Positions 12,577-24,700 of a stretch of 64,000 nucleotides of DNA are shown here, one piece after another. The notes under the pieces are model-generated. The model saw only the letters and a list, made by a program, of their open reading frames with translations, had not been told where the DNA came from and searched no databases. Source of the stretch: Rotaria sp. Silwood1. Lineage: Eukaryota > Rotifera > Eurotatoria > Philodinida > Philodinidae. Where the stretch lies: positions 1 to 64,000 of the forward strand of contig CAJNOP010000552.1 of the NCBI GenBank assembly GCA_905250075.1. Reading direction: 5' to 3'. Both the position numbers and the translations under genes were made by a program. How positions within the stretch are numbered: position 1 is the stretch's first letter; the number at the start of each line of letters is the position of its first letter.

Positions 12577-13306
12577 TTATTTTCCACTTGTTTGTTGTTG
12601 TTTTAATTGAAGTAAAACACTTCTATAACGTGTTAAATCTTTTTGTGAACGATTATTTTTTGGATTAAATTCACATAAACTTGTTATTTTATCCCAATCA
12701 TTAACTTTACCATTTGTTGTATTACGATTATTAAAAATATCATCTTCTAATGTACGATTATGTGAACGATTTTGTCCTTTTGTACGTTCTAATTGTTCAG
12801 TACGTTGTTTATAAAAATCATCTAATTCTTTTTTAGCTTGTTCACGCATTTCTTGACGTTTTATTTCTTCTTCTGTATCTTTTTTATTAATACGTGCTAA
12901 AAATTCTTCTCTCCATTTTCGTATTTTTTCTGGTTCATTCAATTGTTCACTAAAATCTGATAATGTTTGATATGGTGAATCACGTGATGGTATTGGAGAA
13001 TAACTTCCTCCACTAATATTTATCATTGGTGAATGTGTACCTAAATTATTATTAATTCATTAAAAATACAAAAAAATAATAATAATTCTTATTACCATTT
13101 GTAAGAAGATTATTTGTATTTGATCTTGTATCAAATGAATCATTAAATAAATTAGCATCTGTATCACCTGTTATTTCAGCTAATTCACGTTTTTCACGTT
13201 CAAGAAATTCAGCAGCTGGATCTTCATCATGAAAATTATAGAAATTATTTGATGTATCTTCATCAAGATTAGGAACACCAGTATTAAATGGATCGTTATA
13301 AGCCAT
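12577..13306 (-). CDS. CLTA: Clathrin light chain
   Basis: Two exons: 13306-13096 and 13040-12577, with a 55-bp phase-1 intron (13041-13095); 224 residues, similar to vertebrate clathrin light chains. The acidic N-terminus contains EDPAAEFLEREKRELAEI, the family's consensus near the N-terminus. The centre (IRKWREEFLARINKKD ... KKELDDFYKQRTEQLERTK) is the heavy-chain-binding helix. The C-terminus (WDKITSLCEFNPKNNRSQKD then RSVLLQLKQQ) matches the conserved light-chain tail. The protein coats vesicles by binding the clathrin hub and regulating assembly. Metazoan CLTA and CLTB arose by vertebrate duplication, so the symbol stands for the single invertebrate orthologue. Confidence 0.93.
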
Positions 13307-14874
13307 AGGATGATTATAGAGAAAAGAATAATCTTTAAAAAGAAGAATATAGAGATTTATACCTTTTCAATGACGTTCTTTGTATAACTTTATTTTCTTT
13401 GTTTTTCTTAATATTATTTATTTGTTTTGTTTATTTGCTCATGCATTTTCTCGATCAATCGATGTTAAAATACAAAAAAAAAATAAATGTTAACCAATCA
13501 AATAAAAATAATTTTAGATGTCACTAAATACTAGAAAATGTTTTATATTGTTTTTTTTTAAGAAGAAAATGAAATTATAGTGTTAATTAAATTATATAGA
13601 ATTTTAGAGATAATTTTAAAATAATAATTGATTAAATTAATTGTTTTTAAACTTTAGTAATTCGATTTTTTTGTTGTTGTTATCTTTTAGATCATATTTA
13701 TGCTATTTTGATTTAAATTATTTTCAAATATAAAATCATAAATTACTATAGAATAATAATTCCGCTTGAAGATCATATTTCAAAACAATCACGACTGATA
13801 AAGGTTTAAAAACTATAATGAATCATTTTCTTTTGCTCTCGAATAATGAAAAAATGTCACACTAATTTGTAATTAATCTTTCTATATAAACGTTTTTACA
13901 AGAGCTACCAGGGATATAAGGCCGAAGGCTAATGGGCTATAAAAATATGTGCGATGTAAGTATATGAGACCGTAGAGCTACCTATCCGTATACATAAGAT
14001 CGAGTGTCTGTATGTCCGTTACCGGATGAAAAGTTAAACGTCCGTCGTCATACGTTAGAGGAAAAACAAACAGCCGTGCAGTATGCACAGGCTCTCGCTA
14101 GTATTAAAGTGTTTCTAACAATGCAGGTACATTATCAGAATATCGCTGATAGCTTCAATCATCTAAATGATGGATTGAAATATCAACTTCATAATTCTTA
14201 TAAATCACTAGGAGTTTACGAATTTTTACTTTTCAGTTTATAGACATTTGCTGAAATGTAAGAGAAATTAAATACTATGAGTTATTAGAATCAATCATAA
14301 TAAGATGATTTTCAATATACGTCTTTTCAGAATGAATCAATCTTCACATACATTAAATTTATATAAAATAATAATTTACTATTTCTATCATGACTTAATA
14401 GTTTCTTAGAAGACAAAAGTTTATTTTAATGATGATTTATCAAAAAAAAAATTCAAAAATTAAGAAAACAAAAGATCTAATGAAAGTCCTTCCATAACCA
14501 AAGTCTTTTTTTTTTGTGTGATACCCATATGAATTTAATTTTTTAGCTAAGCCCATATCAAGCACCTGCTAAATAAATATTTTGCAAAGTAAACTTTCTA
14601 AATTTGCTGTCGAAGATAATTCTACAAGAACAACTATATTATTGTTTTATTAATTGAATAAATTTTTTCAATGTTGATCATAGTTTTAATTGAATAATTG
14701 TATCCATATAAGTTCATAGCTGGTCTAAGTAAAAAAAAAAAACAAAACAAAAGAAACTCTTTACCATCTAAACATAATTTAAGCTGAAGTAACAATTCTA
14801 TTAATAGAAATCTTTTCTTATAAAATTAACCGTCAAAAACAAAAAAAAAAGATAAAAATAAAAATTTTGTATGT
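13307..14874. other. Intergenic stretch with one Helitron-like insertion
   Basis: Apart from the repeat at 13899-14101 (listed separately) this is AT-rich DNA with poly-A/T runs. The 79-codon plus frame at 14004-14243 is mostly repeat sequence and is not a gene. Confidence 0.5.
13899..14101 (+). mobile_element. Non-autonomous Helitron-like element, copy 1 (3' part)
   Basis: About 200 bp closely similar (roughly 90 percent by eye) to 58343-58546. Both copies finish with a small hairpin (GTGC-AGTAT-GCAC here), a 10-nt spacer and CTAG (14098-14101) followed by T. This matches the Helitron 3' rule: hairpin, then CTRR, inserted before T. The 5' end is not clear; homology to copy 2 begins at about 13899. 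No protein is encoded. Confidence 0.7.
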
Positions 14875-16450
14875 CTATTGCTTCTCTTGTCGTTTAGTTG
14901 ATTCATCTTCACCGATTCCATATTTATTTGGATCATCAGGTTTATTTTCAAGACCTTTATAAAATTTCTTTTCAGCATCAGGATCTGTTTCACATCCTTT
15001 AAAATAATTTTCTTCACCAACAAAACATATCTAAATTAAATAAATAATTAAAATATTTGTTTTTTATTTTTTTGTCATTCATTAGAATTTTCAAATATAG
15101 ATATATTTAACAATTATCAAGTCTTATTAGAAAAAAAAAAACATTGAACAAGACTATAATCAAAAATATGTAAATCTGTTATTGATTTTATATTGAAAAT
15201 ACTAAAATTCATTTTAACACTCATGAATTTTTGAAGTGTTATAAAATTTGATTTTTTTATCTTAATCTTCATATGCAAACACTTCGATATCAGTTATCAT
15301 CATAAACTAAGACATTCTCGATTACTTAAATGAAAAATTTACATATCTTTATTTAGAACTTTTTATATCTTCATTTTGTTGAATGAATACAAAGAATTAA
15401 TTGTTTGTTTAATTCTCAAAAATTAAAATTACATATATAAGAAGACTTTTTTACACATCTTAACATTCGAGTACTGCATCTCGTTTTGATAACAAAATAT
15501 TTATAAAAAAAAAAACAAAGCGCAAAAGAACATCTCTTTATCATCGAAATGTCGTTTAGAAAAAAAAAAAAATGAATAAATAATTTTATAAATCTTACTT
15601 CATGTCCATCAGGATCTGATAAAATAACAATTTTTTCTTTATTCAAATCTAATAATTCACCTAATTCCATAGCTGATATAAGTATATCATATCCTTCTTT
15701 TTCTATCATATCTTGTATTGGTTCAATATCATTTGTTGGACAAGAAAATGCTTTTCGACCATAACCAGTACCACGATCAATAGTTTGTTGTAATTCAATT
15801 AATTCAAGTTGACATTGATTATCAATAAGAAAACCAGATTTTGTTTTAACTTGTGTTTGTTGTTTTGTTTTTAAACCATAATAAAGTTTAACATGTTTAT
15901 CATTTGATTCATTTTTATTTATTTTCATTTTTAATAAACGTGTATAATAATCAATAGATTTTTTTAAATTTGATACATTTAATGATAAACATTGAATAGG
16001 ATCATTACCTTGATGAACATCTTCATCAATTAATATAATACGATGACCATCTGGTGAATGTATTATTATTGATTGTTGATTATCTATTTCAATAAATTTT
16101 TTATCAAGATTTTGACGTACATTTAAAATAGCTTGTCGATTATATATTGTAATAGATGAAAAATCATTACCATAATTATAACCTTGTACATCATAATTAT
16201 AATTTAATTCAAAAACAAAAAATGAATTTTCAGAACCATAACCAACCATTGTTTTTGACCATGGAGAATCAAAATCACCATTACATCGTGCTGAACAACC
16301 ACTATCCATTTCTTCATGACGTAAAATTTTCATACCTAAGATATTACAAAAAAAATTTTTTGCTGCTAAACGATCAGTTATTTTCATTGTATAATGAAGT
16401 AAACGTCTATCATCAGATGTAGATTCTTGAAGAGATGTTCCACTTGACAT
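14875..16450 (-). CDS. GLOD4: Glyoxalase domain-containing protein 4 (GLOD4)
   Basis: Two exons, 16450-15599 and 15030-14875, joined by a 568-bp phase-0 intron; 335 residues. The intronless 344-codon reading of exon 1 is wrong because it runs past a GTAAGA donor after DPDGHE. Two vicinal-oxygen-chelate (glyoxalase fold) modules are visible. Module 1 starts at HYTMKITDRLAAKNFFCNILGM, with the GLOD4 signature LRHEEMDSGCSARCNG and WSKTMVGYG. Module 2 starts at LSLNVSNLKKSIDYYTRLLKM and includes GRKAFSCP and ILSDPDGHE; exon 2 completes it (ICFVGEENYFK). GLOD4 is a conserved metazoan protein reported in mitochondria; its substrate is poorly known and it is not the classic lactoylglutathione lyase. 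Confidence 0.92.
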
Positions 16451-17340
16451 TGTTGGATTTTGGTTTTTTTTTTGTTATTTCAGAAAATGTGATAAGAGAG
16501 AATCACAGGTGAAAGTGTGATACTAGGAAAGGAATTTATGGTTGGTCAAAAGAAGAACTAATCAGTTAACAGGAATCTTGAAAACACATTATTGAAATTT
16601 TAATTTTATAGAGTAAAATAAGACAGTTTTTATTTTACATTTTAAAAGATATTGATTGTCTATCTTGTTTAAATTATATATGTAGCAAATAAATAGTTAA
16701 ATTTAAAAAGTTCGTTGACAGTGCAATATTTATATTGATGTGTTCTGAACGATTGAAAGAACATTCTTTCAGGTATAGCGATAAAATTGCATAATTACAA
16801 GCCTTTATAAAGTAATCGAAATTTTTATATGCTTTAATGTATTTTTTCTACCTGTTTAGTACATAAATAGAAGGTAAAAATTTTTTACTGTTTCTTTTTT
16901 TTATAATTTTAACAAAAAATAGTTCTGTTTTTATACTTGTTTCTTTATAAGAATTAGTAATGAAGATCTTTCTGTTTAGGCTACGTTGAATAAGACTCGA
17001 CTTGTTTTTTTCTTTACGTGTTCTGAGGTATAAAGTCCAATCACTATTGTTACTGTGCGAAAATTAAATAGATGTTTGCTTCAATTCGAAAGTTATGTAA
17101 ATAAATAAAAAATTCATGTAGTTTTTTAATATATATATATAGATAGATCTTCTATAATGATTTAGATAGATGATGCTCGTTGCTTTAGAGTAAAAAATTT
17201 ATTAATTTTAAGTACTATATATCACTCTATATCAGAGCACGAACGTTTCAAATGTAGATAAAAGTATAAAATATGTATAAATAGATGAAAAGAAGATTTA
17301 TTTTCGAAAATCTAAATCATTATAACATAATTAATATATA
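16451..17340. other. Intergenic stretch, no gene recognised
   Basis: Upstream of GLOD4 and downstream of the Pro/Gln-rich gene. It contains a TA microsatellite near 17130-17145 and no supported open frame. Confidence 0.5.
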
Positions 17341-20300
17341 TTATGTATAAGAAGGATACATAAATATTGGTGTATAAAAAAAATTTGGTTGAATATCTTC
17401 TATTTGTCTATATGTTGTTATTGTTTTTGTAACTGGTGGATAATTAACAATAAGATATGGTGTTGTTAATTGTAATGGAGTTTGTATAAACGTATTCACT
17501 TGTGGTTGTTGTTGTTGTTGTTGGTAAGATATATAATGTTGATGATTTTGTATTTGTTGTAAAGTTTGTTGTTCGATTGCTTCTAATTGTTGTTGTGTTA
17601 ACCATGTAAATTGATCAAATACAGATGATCTTTGATATTCTATATTATGAGAAGAATTTGGTTGTTCACTATAAATTGTATTAGATAAATGAGATGATGA
17701 GGTTGAATTAAAATCAATAGTATGATAATGTTGTTGATTAATAGTTAAACCACCTGGTTGAAATTCTGAAATTACAGGAGCTTCAATTATACGTTCATAA
17801 ATAACTTCTCGTGGTGGTGGTGGTTTATATGGTAACCATTTTTCAATAATAATTGATTGAGGTTTTGGTGGTAACTAGAAAAGAGATTTGTCAAAATTGA
17901 ACTAAAAACGTTTTTTTAAGAAAATCTCTATGAGATTAATCCTTAAGAGCCGAAGTGGCTTCCGCTTATAAAAATGAGAATCTAATTAGAAAAACAGAGA
18001 TTATCGACCCTCAGTATACTCGTACTACAGTTAAAAATAATTACCTTCTTCTTATTCTGGACCTACGCAACCTCCTTTGGCAGGAATATCCATCTCTGTA
18101 AAAATTCGAAAAAATAGGAATTTCGATCTGAAACTTTGCCTTTAGATAGTTTTGATAATACTTAATAAGCTCCGATATTTTCACTTAGAATGGATGCTTT
18201 CCTGCTGAGATATTCAAAATCCAAAAACCAGCTAAATTTTGCTAAAAACTTCAACATTCTGTATCTCGCGAAAGAAACAACAGTTGTTCCTGAAAATTTT
18301 GAAACTTCCTAAACACTACTAGGGCTATGTATGGGCCAAATTTCATTTTAGAAATACATTGTTTTGATTCTTCTATGAGGCTGAATGTCTCACCGAAGGA
18401 ATTTTTTATTGATCACGACACAATCTGTTAGTAGATCGGTTAAAAGATTCTAGAACGCTGACATTGAATAGCTTGGTGTTAGGCTTAAGAGTGTAATGTA
18501 AAATAAACTACACTGTATGTCGCATCTCCGAATAGATATAACTGTAGGGAAGAAAGGTGTTATTGGAAAAAGTCATCAGATCAAAAAGGTGTTTTGCTAC
18601 GCCTACCTGAATACTACATTTTGGTCTAGGTATGGCCTCGAAAGTCATATCAATCCAGAAAAATATTGGTTTTTGTCTACAACATTTTTATAAGACTTTG
18701 ATTATAATTATTTAAATGTCCCTTGGAAGGGACATTCGGCTCTTAAGGATTAATTATATGTGAAACTCTCAATGTTGCTAATCATAGGAAGTACGAAAGT
18801 TCAACCGAAAGGGAAATGTTCTTCTTAAGATATTAGATATGTGCACAAAAAAATCATAAGCGACAAGAAAAAGTTCAGCATATTATCTATAGATCTTGTT
18901 TCATACAAATAGAAATTGTCTATACCGGTGCATTACGTTCAAAGATAATACGTTGTGATGATGATGGTTCTTGTGGTAGAACTTTAGTTATAACTTTAGT
19001 TTCTTCATAAGGTGGTGGTGTTGGTGGAGCTTCACGAAAAATATATGGAGATGGTGTAGTAGGTTCTATGTTCTCATGATTAACGATTAATGGTGATGGT
19101 GATGGTGGAGGTGGAGGAATAATTTCTAAAAGTTCGAATTAGATTAATGATATATATATATATTAAACGAAAAATATGTACCTCGAATAATTAATGGTCC
19201 AGATGGAGGAGGTGTTGGCGGAATAAGATAACGAACAGAAATTTTTTGTTTATAAGTTATTTCATCTGAATTTGATTTTTGTATAATTTTTGGATTTGAA
19301 TCATTATTTAATTCTGGATGATTATGAATAAATTCTTCATATTCATTATCATTAATTGTTTGTTGAGATGAATATGATGATAATGATCGATGTGCCATAG
19401 TTGATGATATTTCTCTAGTTGGATAATATTCACGTATAGTTATTTGTTGTTTACATTTTAAATTATCAATTGTTTTTAATGTTTGATCAGAAAATGAATT
19501 TATTTCATTCGTTGATGAACTTTGACTTAATATTGAATTTGTTGTATCAATATCATCGATACCATAGATTTGTTCAATTTGTGTTTTTAAAAATTTTTCA
19601 TCAATTTGTTTAGGTATGAAATTTATTGAGACAGGTGAAGGAATAATTATATTTGATTGACTATCATTCGATTCTTCAATCGTTTCTTTATTCATATCAA
19701 TTATTGGTTTATATTGAATCATTGATGTAGAACATTGATATTTTACTGGATGCCATGTATTAAAAGCTGATTCATGAGTTTCATCAAGTTGTAATCTTGT
19801 ATTTGAAAATACATTATTAGTATTATTAAAAGAAGAATGTATATACGGTAATTTAGGATTATAACCAATATCTTCAACAATTTTTGTTAAATTACATATA
19901 GATTCATTTATATTTTCGGATGAATCTTGATAATTTTCATCAATTAATTCATTCGAATGATTATAATAAGATGAAGAAAGTTCTATTTCAATACGATTAG
20001 CTCGATATATATAATCAGTTGAATGAATTTGCTAGAACAATATTAAATGTTTAATTTTTATTAAAAATTAAAAATATAGTTTTCAAAAAAAAGAAACTGA
20101 TGGATAAAAATTTTAAACTGATTTAACTTTAGAATATTGATGTATTTATTTCAGATTAGAAGCAAATCAGCAGACTTGAAGTTTTCATAATAAATTATTG
20201 TTATTAAAACTTCTTGTTATATACAAAGTTTCAAGTCCAAATTCGAAAAACATTTTTTTTTCTATTATCATGACATTCATTTAAAAATTATCATGATAAT

Positions 20301-21546
20301 TTAATATCTCCGCAACAATGAGCTAAGAAAGCTCTGATTGATCAATTAAGTTCTCGATGTCCTTGAATAGAGCATCTCATCAATTTGTAGGCTAGTTTAT
20401 AAAAAAAACAATCATTTATCTCATTTTGACCTTGATGTTAATTATTCAATTGAATATTGTTTCACTATTTCAACAATATAGATGACTATATTTATTCAAA
20501 AACCTATTCTATACTCTAGAACTAGAGTATCTAGAATAACTTGACATATACAGTGACTACCAAAATTGATCAACAAGGTTTATTTTTAATTTTTTCCGCT
20601 AACCTAAATGCTAAAAATAATCCAAATAGTGATTTCAATAGAGAAAAATGTCGCCGACAAGAATTTGAGAAAATCATAATCTTTACTAATTTTCCTAAAA
20701 TAGGGTTTCTAGAAAATCAAAACCTTCGTTTTTCAGCACTCAGAAGCTGCGAAAAAAAAACTATTTTAACAACCTAGAATGATAGAGCAGTCAATTCTCT
20801 ACAAAATGAGACGTCTCCGAGCTTTCTACGACATTCCCTTCAAAAGTTATAGGCATCACAAAAATTGAAAAAATGCGTTTTTCAGTCGATTTTTAGCGAT
20901 TTTCTGACAAATTTCACGTTTTTTCAATTTTTATGATGCTTATAACTTTTGAAGGGAATGTCGTAGAAAGCTCGGAGACGTCTCATTTTGTAGAGAATTG
21001 ACTGCTCTATCATTCTAGGTTGTTAAAATAGTTTTTTTTTTCGCAGCTTCTGAGTGCTGAAAAACGAAGGTTTTGGTTTTCTAGAAACCCTATTTTAGGA
21101 AAATTAGTAAAGATTATGATTTTCTCAAATTCTTGTCGGCGACATTTTTCTCCATCGAAATCACTATTTGGATTGTTTTTAGCATTTAGGGTAGCGGAAA
21201 AAAATTGAAAATAAACCCTGTTGATCAATTTTGGTACTCACTGTATATATATTGCGTAAAAAAAATTTCCTCGCTCGAAATATACATGTTTTTATTTTGT
21301 GAAATCATATCTTTAACGAATATTTTTACTCATATATGTAATTAATGAAATTTTAATAAGAGTTTGTTATAATAAATAATATTAACATACGCTATTTAAT
21401 TGTTTTTCATCATTTTGATTTTGTAAAATATTTTGAATCATTGTAAAATTTTTATACAATGGTTCATCATCAAACATATTTGTATTTGAATAAAAAATTT
21501 CATTTCTTTCTACAAGACTTTCATCATCATGAATTGTAGTTGCCAT
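17341..21546 (-). CDS. Pro/Gln-rich protein with alveolin-like 'EKWLPYKPPPPREVIYER' motif, unknown function
   Basis: Four exons: 21546-21391, 20031-19182, 19125-18926 and 17874-17341; 579 residues. Introns are 1359, 56 and 1051 bp, and the phases agree. The protein is low-complexity: an Asn/Ser/Glu-rich N-terminal half, then proline-rich blocks (PPTPPPSGPLIIRE and PPPPPSPSP). A run of short strand-like motifs follows, each built on a hydrophobic core plus E/R: SVRYLIP, RIIFERNAPLPPKPQ and IIIEKWLPYKPPPPREVIYER. The C-terminus has a polyglutamine tract (about residue 530) and Tyr/Pro-rich tail. The repeated V-I-x-E-[KR] / P-x-P-x-[KR] texture resembles alveolins and other cortical scaffold proteins, which is inference only. 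Both long introns owe much of their length to DNA transposons (20551-21243 and 17940-18749). It is head to head with FBXL4, 229 bp apart. Confidence 0.72.
17940..18749. mobile_element. TTAA-flanked non-autonomous DNA transposon (810 bp)
   Basis: Both ends carry the 15-bp inverted repeat TCCTTAAGAGCCGAA and are flanked by TTAA (17936-17939 and 18750-18753), the target duplication of piggyBac-type elements. No transposase frame is present. It lies in the third intron of the Pro/Gln-rich gene. The piggyBac assignment rests on TTAA alone. Confidence 0.75.
20551..21243. mobile_element. Near-perfect foldback element with TA flanks (mariner-like MITE, 693 bp)
   Basis: The two halves are inverted copies of each other over about 320 bp, meeting in a short centre near 20880-20925. 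Ends read CAGTGA[CG]TACCAAAATTG and are flanked by TA (20549-20550; 21244-21245), as in Tc1/mariner insertions. The arms differ at only a few positions by eye. Apparent frames at 20541-20777 (+) and 21010-21228 (-) are the same arm read twice and are not genes. The element lies in intron 1 of the Pro/Gln-rich gene. Confidence 0.85.
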
Positions 21547-21775
21547 TAAATTATACCTTGCATGAATATGTTATATTGATATGTAAAGCAACACATGAAT
21601 GATTTTTTTTTTTCTTTTTCTTATAATTATCAAAAAGAAGGCAATTAGACATGTTGTGTCCTTTATTCTTTCTTTTTTTTTATGAGCAATATACTAAATA
21701 AACAGGTTCTCTTGTGTATTTAGCAATACATTTGAAGGTCAAATTTCTCGTTTTTTCTTTTATTGATATTTAGAT
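21547..21775. promoter_or_regulatory. Shared upstream region of two divergent genes
   Basis: Only 229 bp separate the start codons of the Pro/Gln-rich gene (-) and FBXL4 (+), so any promoters are shared or overlapping. A pyrimidine-rich tract ending in TTTAG at 21769-21773 stops 2 nt before the FBXL4 ATG and is a good 3' splice acceptor. Confidence 0.5.
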
Positions 21776-24700
21776 ATGAGTAAATTGAATGATTCAATTG
21801 AACCAATAATAGTAGAACAATATCCATCATCTATTCGTAATTTTTCATCTCAATATGGATCAAATAGTTCTGGAAGTTATGCTGTTAGAAATATATGTAA
21901 ACATCCAGAAATCTATCCTTTATATGGAGATTCAACTCGAGCATTAGTTTTTCGTACATATGGTCCATGGTGGATAAATATGCCATCATATAAAGAAATG
22001 AAAAAAAATTTTAAACGTTGGGAAAATAAATTTACAAGTCGAGATTTTATTGATATTGTATATTCAAATTTAGTTTATTCATGTACAAGTATAAATATAT
22101 ATGAAACATATAATCCTGGTACACTTGAAGTTGTTTATGTTGGAAAAGAAGATAATAATGGAAATATAACATGGCATAGAGTATGGAAATTTCCTGAACC
22201 ATTTAGTATTATTTTAAGAGATAATAGAGAAATTTTAATTAATAATGGTAAAAATTTTTATTTTTATATTCATAGCATGAATGATTAAGATATCTCATTC
22301 TTTATTATAAAATTTAGTTAAAAGAGAATTATAGCGAAGTAAGATTGTATAAATTGAAAAAAAATCAATATAATACATTAGCTTCGAGTTAGTCTTTATA
22401 ATACTCATAATTAAGGTAACGCTATACCAGTGTTACCATGAATAACATTGTTCAATACATATACTGTGTAATCAGACATAGAAGGACCTCGAACATATCA
22501 TCAATAACTGTATTTGCCTCTGATCAGTTGTTCGATAGCATGCGGATTACCTTATGATATGCACCTATACTTTCAGCTAGTATATGCGTATGAGATCAAG
22601 CAAATAAGTTCTTCGTTAGGCCGATCTTTTGTCCAAAACGAAAGTTAGTATTAGTCGCAGCGAAGGTAACATCAAATGGTCGAAAGGTAAGAGTAGGCTT
22701 CCTTCCTTCCTTACTAGTTAAATAAATAAAGTGAAAAGTCATTCAGCAAATTCTTGAAACATATAGGCGGGGATATGGAAGCATCCTTAAATTTGAGTTT
22801 AGATATTTTTGAATATCATTAACTTTTTTGTTTTTTTAGAAAGCCTACTGCCCTTCAGTTTTTGGGTCATTTACCTGATTGTTTATATATGTACCGCAGC
22901 CAACTGTGAAAGTCTTTCACTTGATTTACTTCTACTCCCTAGTATTATTAATTAAGTAAAAATAATGGCATTGAAGACCAAACTTAAACTCACAAGTTCC
23001 GGTTCAGTACAAGTTTATTTTTAGTAATAGTATTTTTTTTCATAATTGATTATGTTTATCTCAAGGTTTGAAAAGCAGACCTTCTACCAACCGAAAATAA
23101 TGCATTGATGATATGAGATCAATTCATTAATTCATAATCAATGTCATTGATATCGAATCTATAATTAGCATGTGTATACATTCGATTTTCAAATATCCAA
23201 TTTTTTCAGTATTTATTAATAAATTCATAGTCGAAAAAAAAAATCAATCTAATCATTATCATAAATTTCTAACAAAATTATGATAAAGATACAAAACAAT
23301 CTTACAAAAGTTCATAAAGTTCTTGTTTTTAAAAAAGCAATTCTTTGACATGAAAGAATATTCTAGGTCGTCAACAAATGAATGATTTATTTCCGAATCA
23401 TATTAATACTACAACATCAGCACTTCAATCATTACATTTAAATACTGATCATGAACAAATATCAAAAATTTATACTCATCATACATATCCACCAGCAGCA
23501 TATTTTCCACGTATTCTTAAAATTCCTTTAATAAATAAAATTTCATTTCCAACACAACATATTCGTCTAGAATTTGATCATTGTACAGCAAATTATTATA
23601 TAGAAATTGATACAATTTCATTATCTGGTCAAATTTTAAATATAAATCAATCTTTACCAAAAGTTAGTAAATTAGTTTAAAATAATTATAAAACAAAAAA
23701 AAGCAAATTTATTCTTTTGTTTTTTTTTTTGTTCAGGAAATTATTTCCAAACAAGATGAATATATTGAATTAAATTTTGAAAATCATTTAATAAAACTTC
23801 CTTTTGATATACTTTTTCTTATTTGTTCTTATCTTGATTTATATTCATTAATACAATTTTCATCAACATGTCATTATTTACGTCAACAATGTCTTCATCC
23901 ATTACAATTTCATTCACTTAATTTACAACCATATTGGAATGGTATAACAAATGAAACAATAGAAAATTTTTTTCTTAAATATTGTATTCAAACACAATAT
24001 CTTTCATTATCATGGACAAAATCAATAGAATATTTATCATTTTATAAATTATTAAATATATGTTCAAATAAACTTATACAACTTAATCTTTCTTGTTGTC
24101 AATATTTAACAGGAGAATATATTAAAATAATTGCTAATTATTGTTTTAATCTTGAAATATTAAATTTAGAAAATTGTTCACATTTAATTAATTTTGATTT
24201 TATACCATTAAAAAATCTTCATCATATTCGTTCATTAAATGTTTATCAAACTAAAATTGATTATCGAACTTTATTACCATTAATTGATAATAATAAAGAA
24301 CATTTAGAACATATCAATTTAGGTAAGATTATTAAAAAAAACAAAAACAAAATATAACTTTTTAAATAAATTCAATCTAATTCAGAGATTAAATTTTAAG
24401 CAAATATCAATAAGTTATATGAATTTTTACAATGTCTTTTTTTGTTTAATTTCTTGTTGCAATTTTCGTCAGAGACATTAGAAAAATTGAATTACGAATT
24501 GAGCCTTCGTACAAAGAATGAACTTTAACATTAGAATTGTTTTGTGTTTCGATTTTGAAGTAAGAACATCGAGTCTGTTGGTCTATCTGAGCGGTGTAAA
24601 TAATACGCTTTTATCATAATTGCATCTTACGAGGGAACATTCCCAAGTGATACCCGCCGTTTCAGCTCATATTGTGCCCAAAAGTAGATCTCGGTAAGAC

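Noticed and set aside
20541-21228. Two similar 70-codon proteins on opposite strands
   Set aside because: They are the same transposon arm read from each side of a foldback element.
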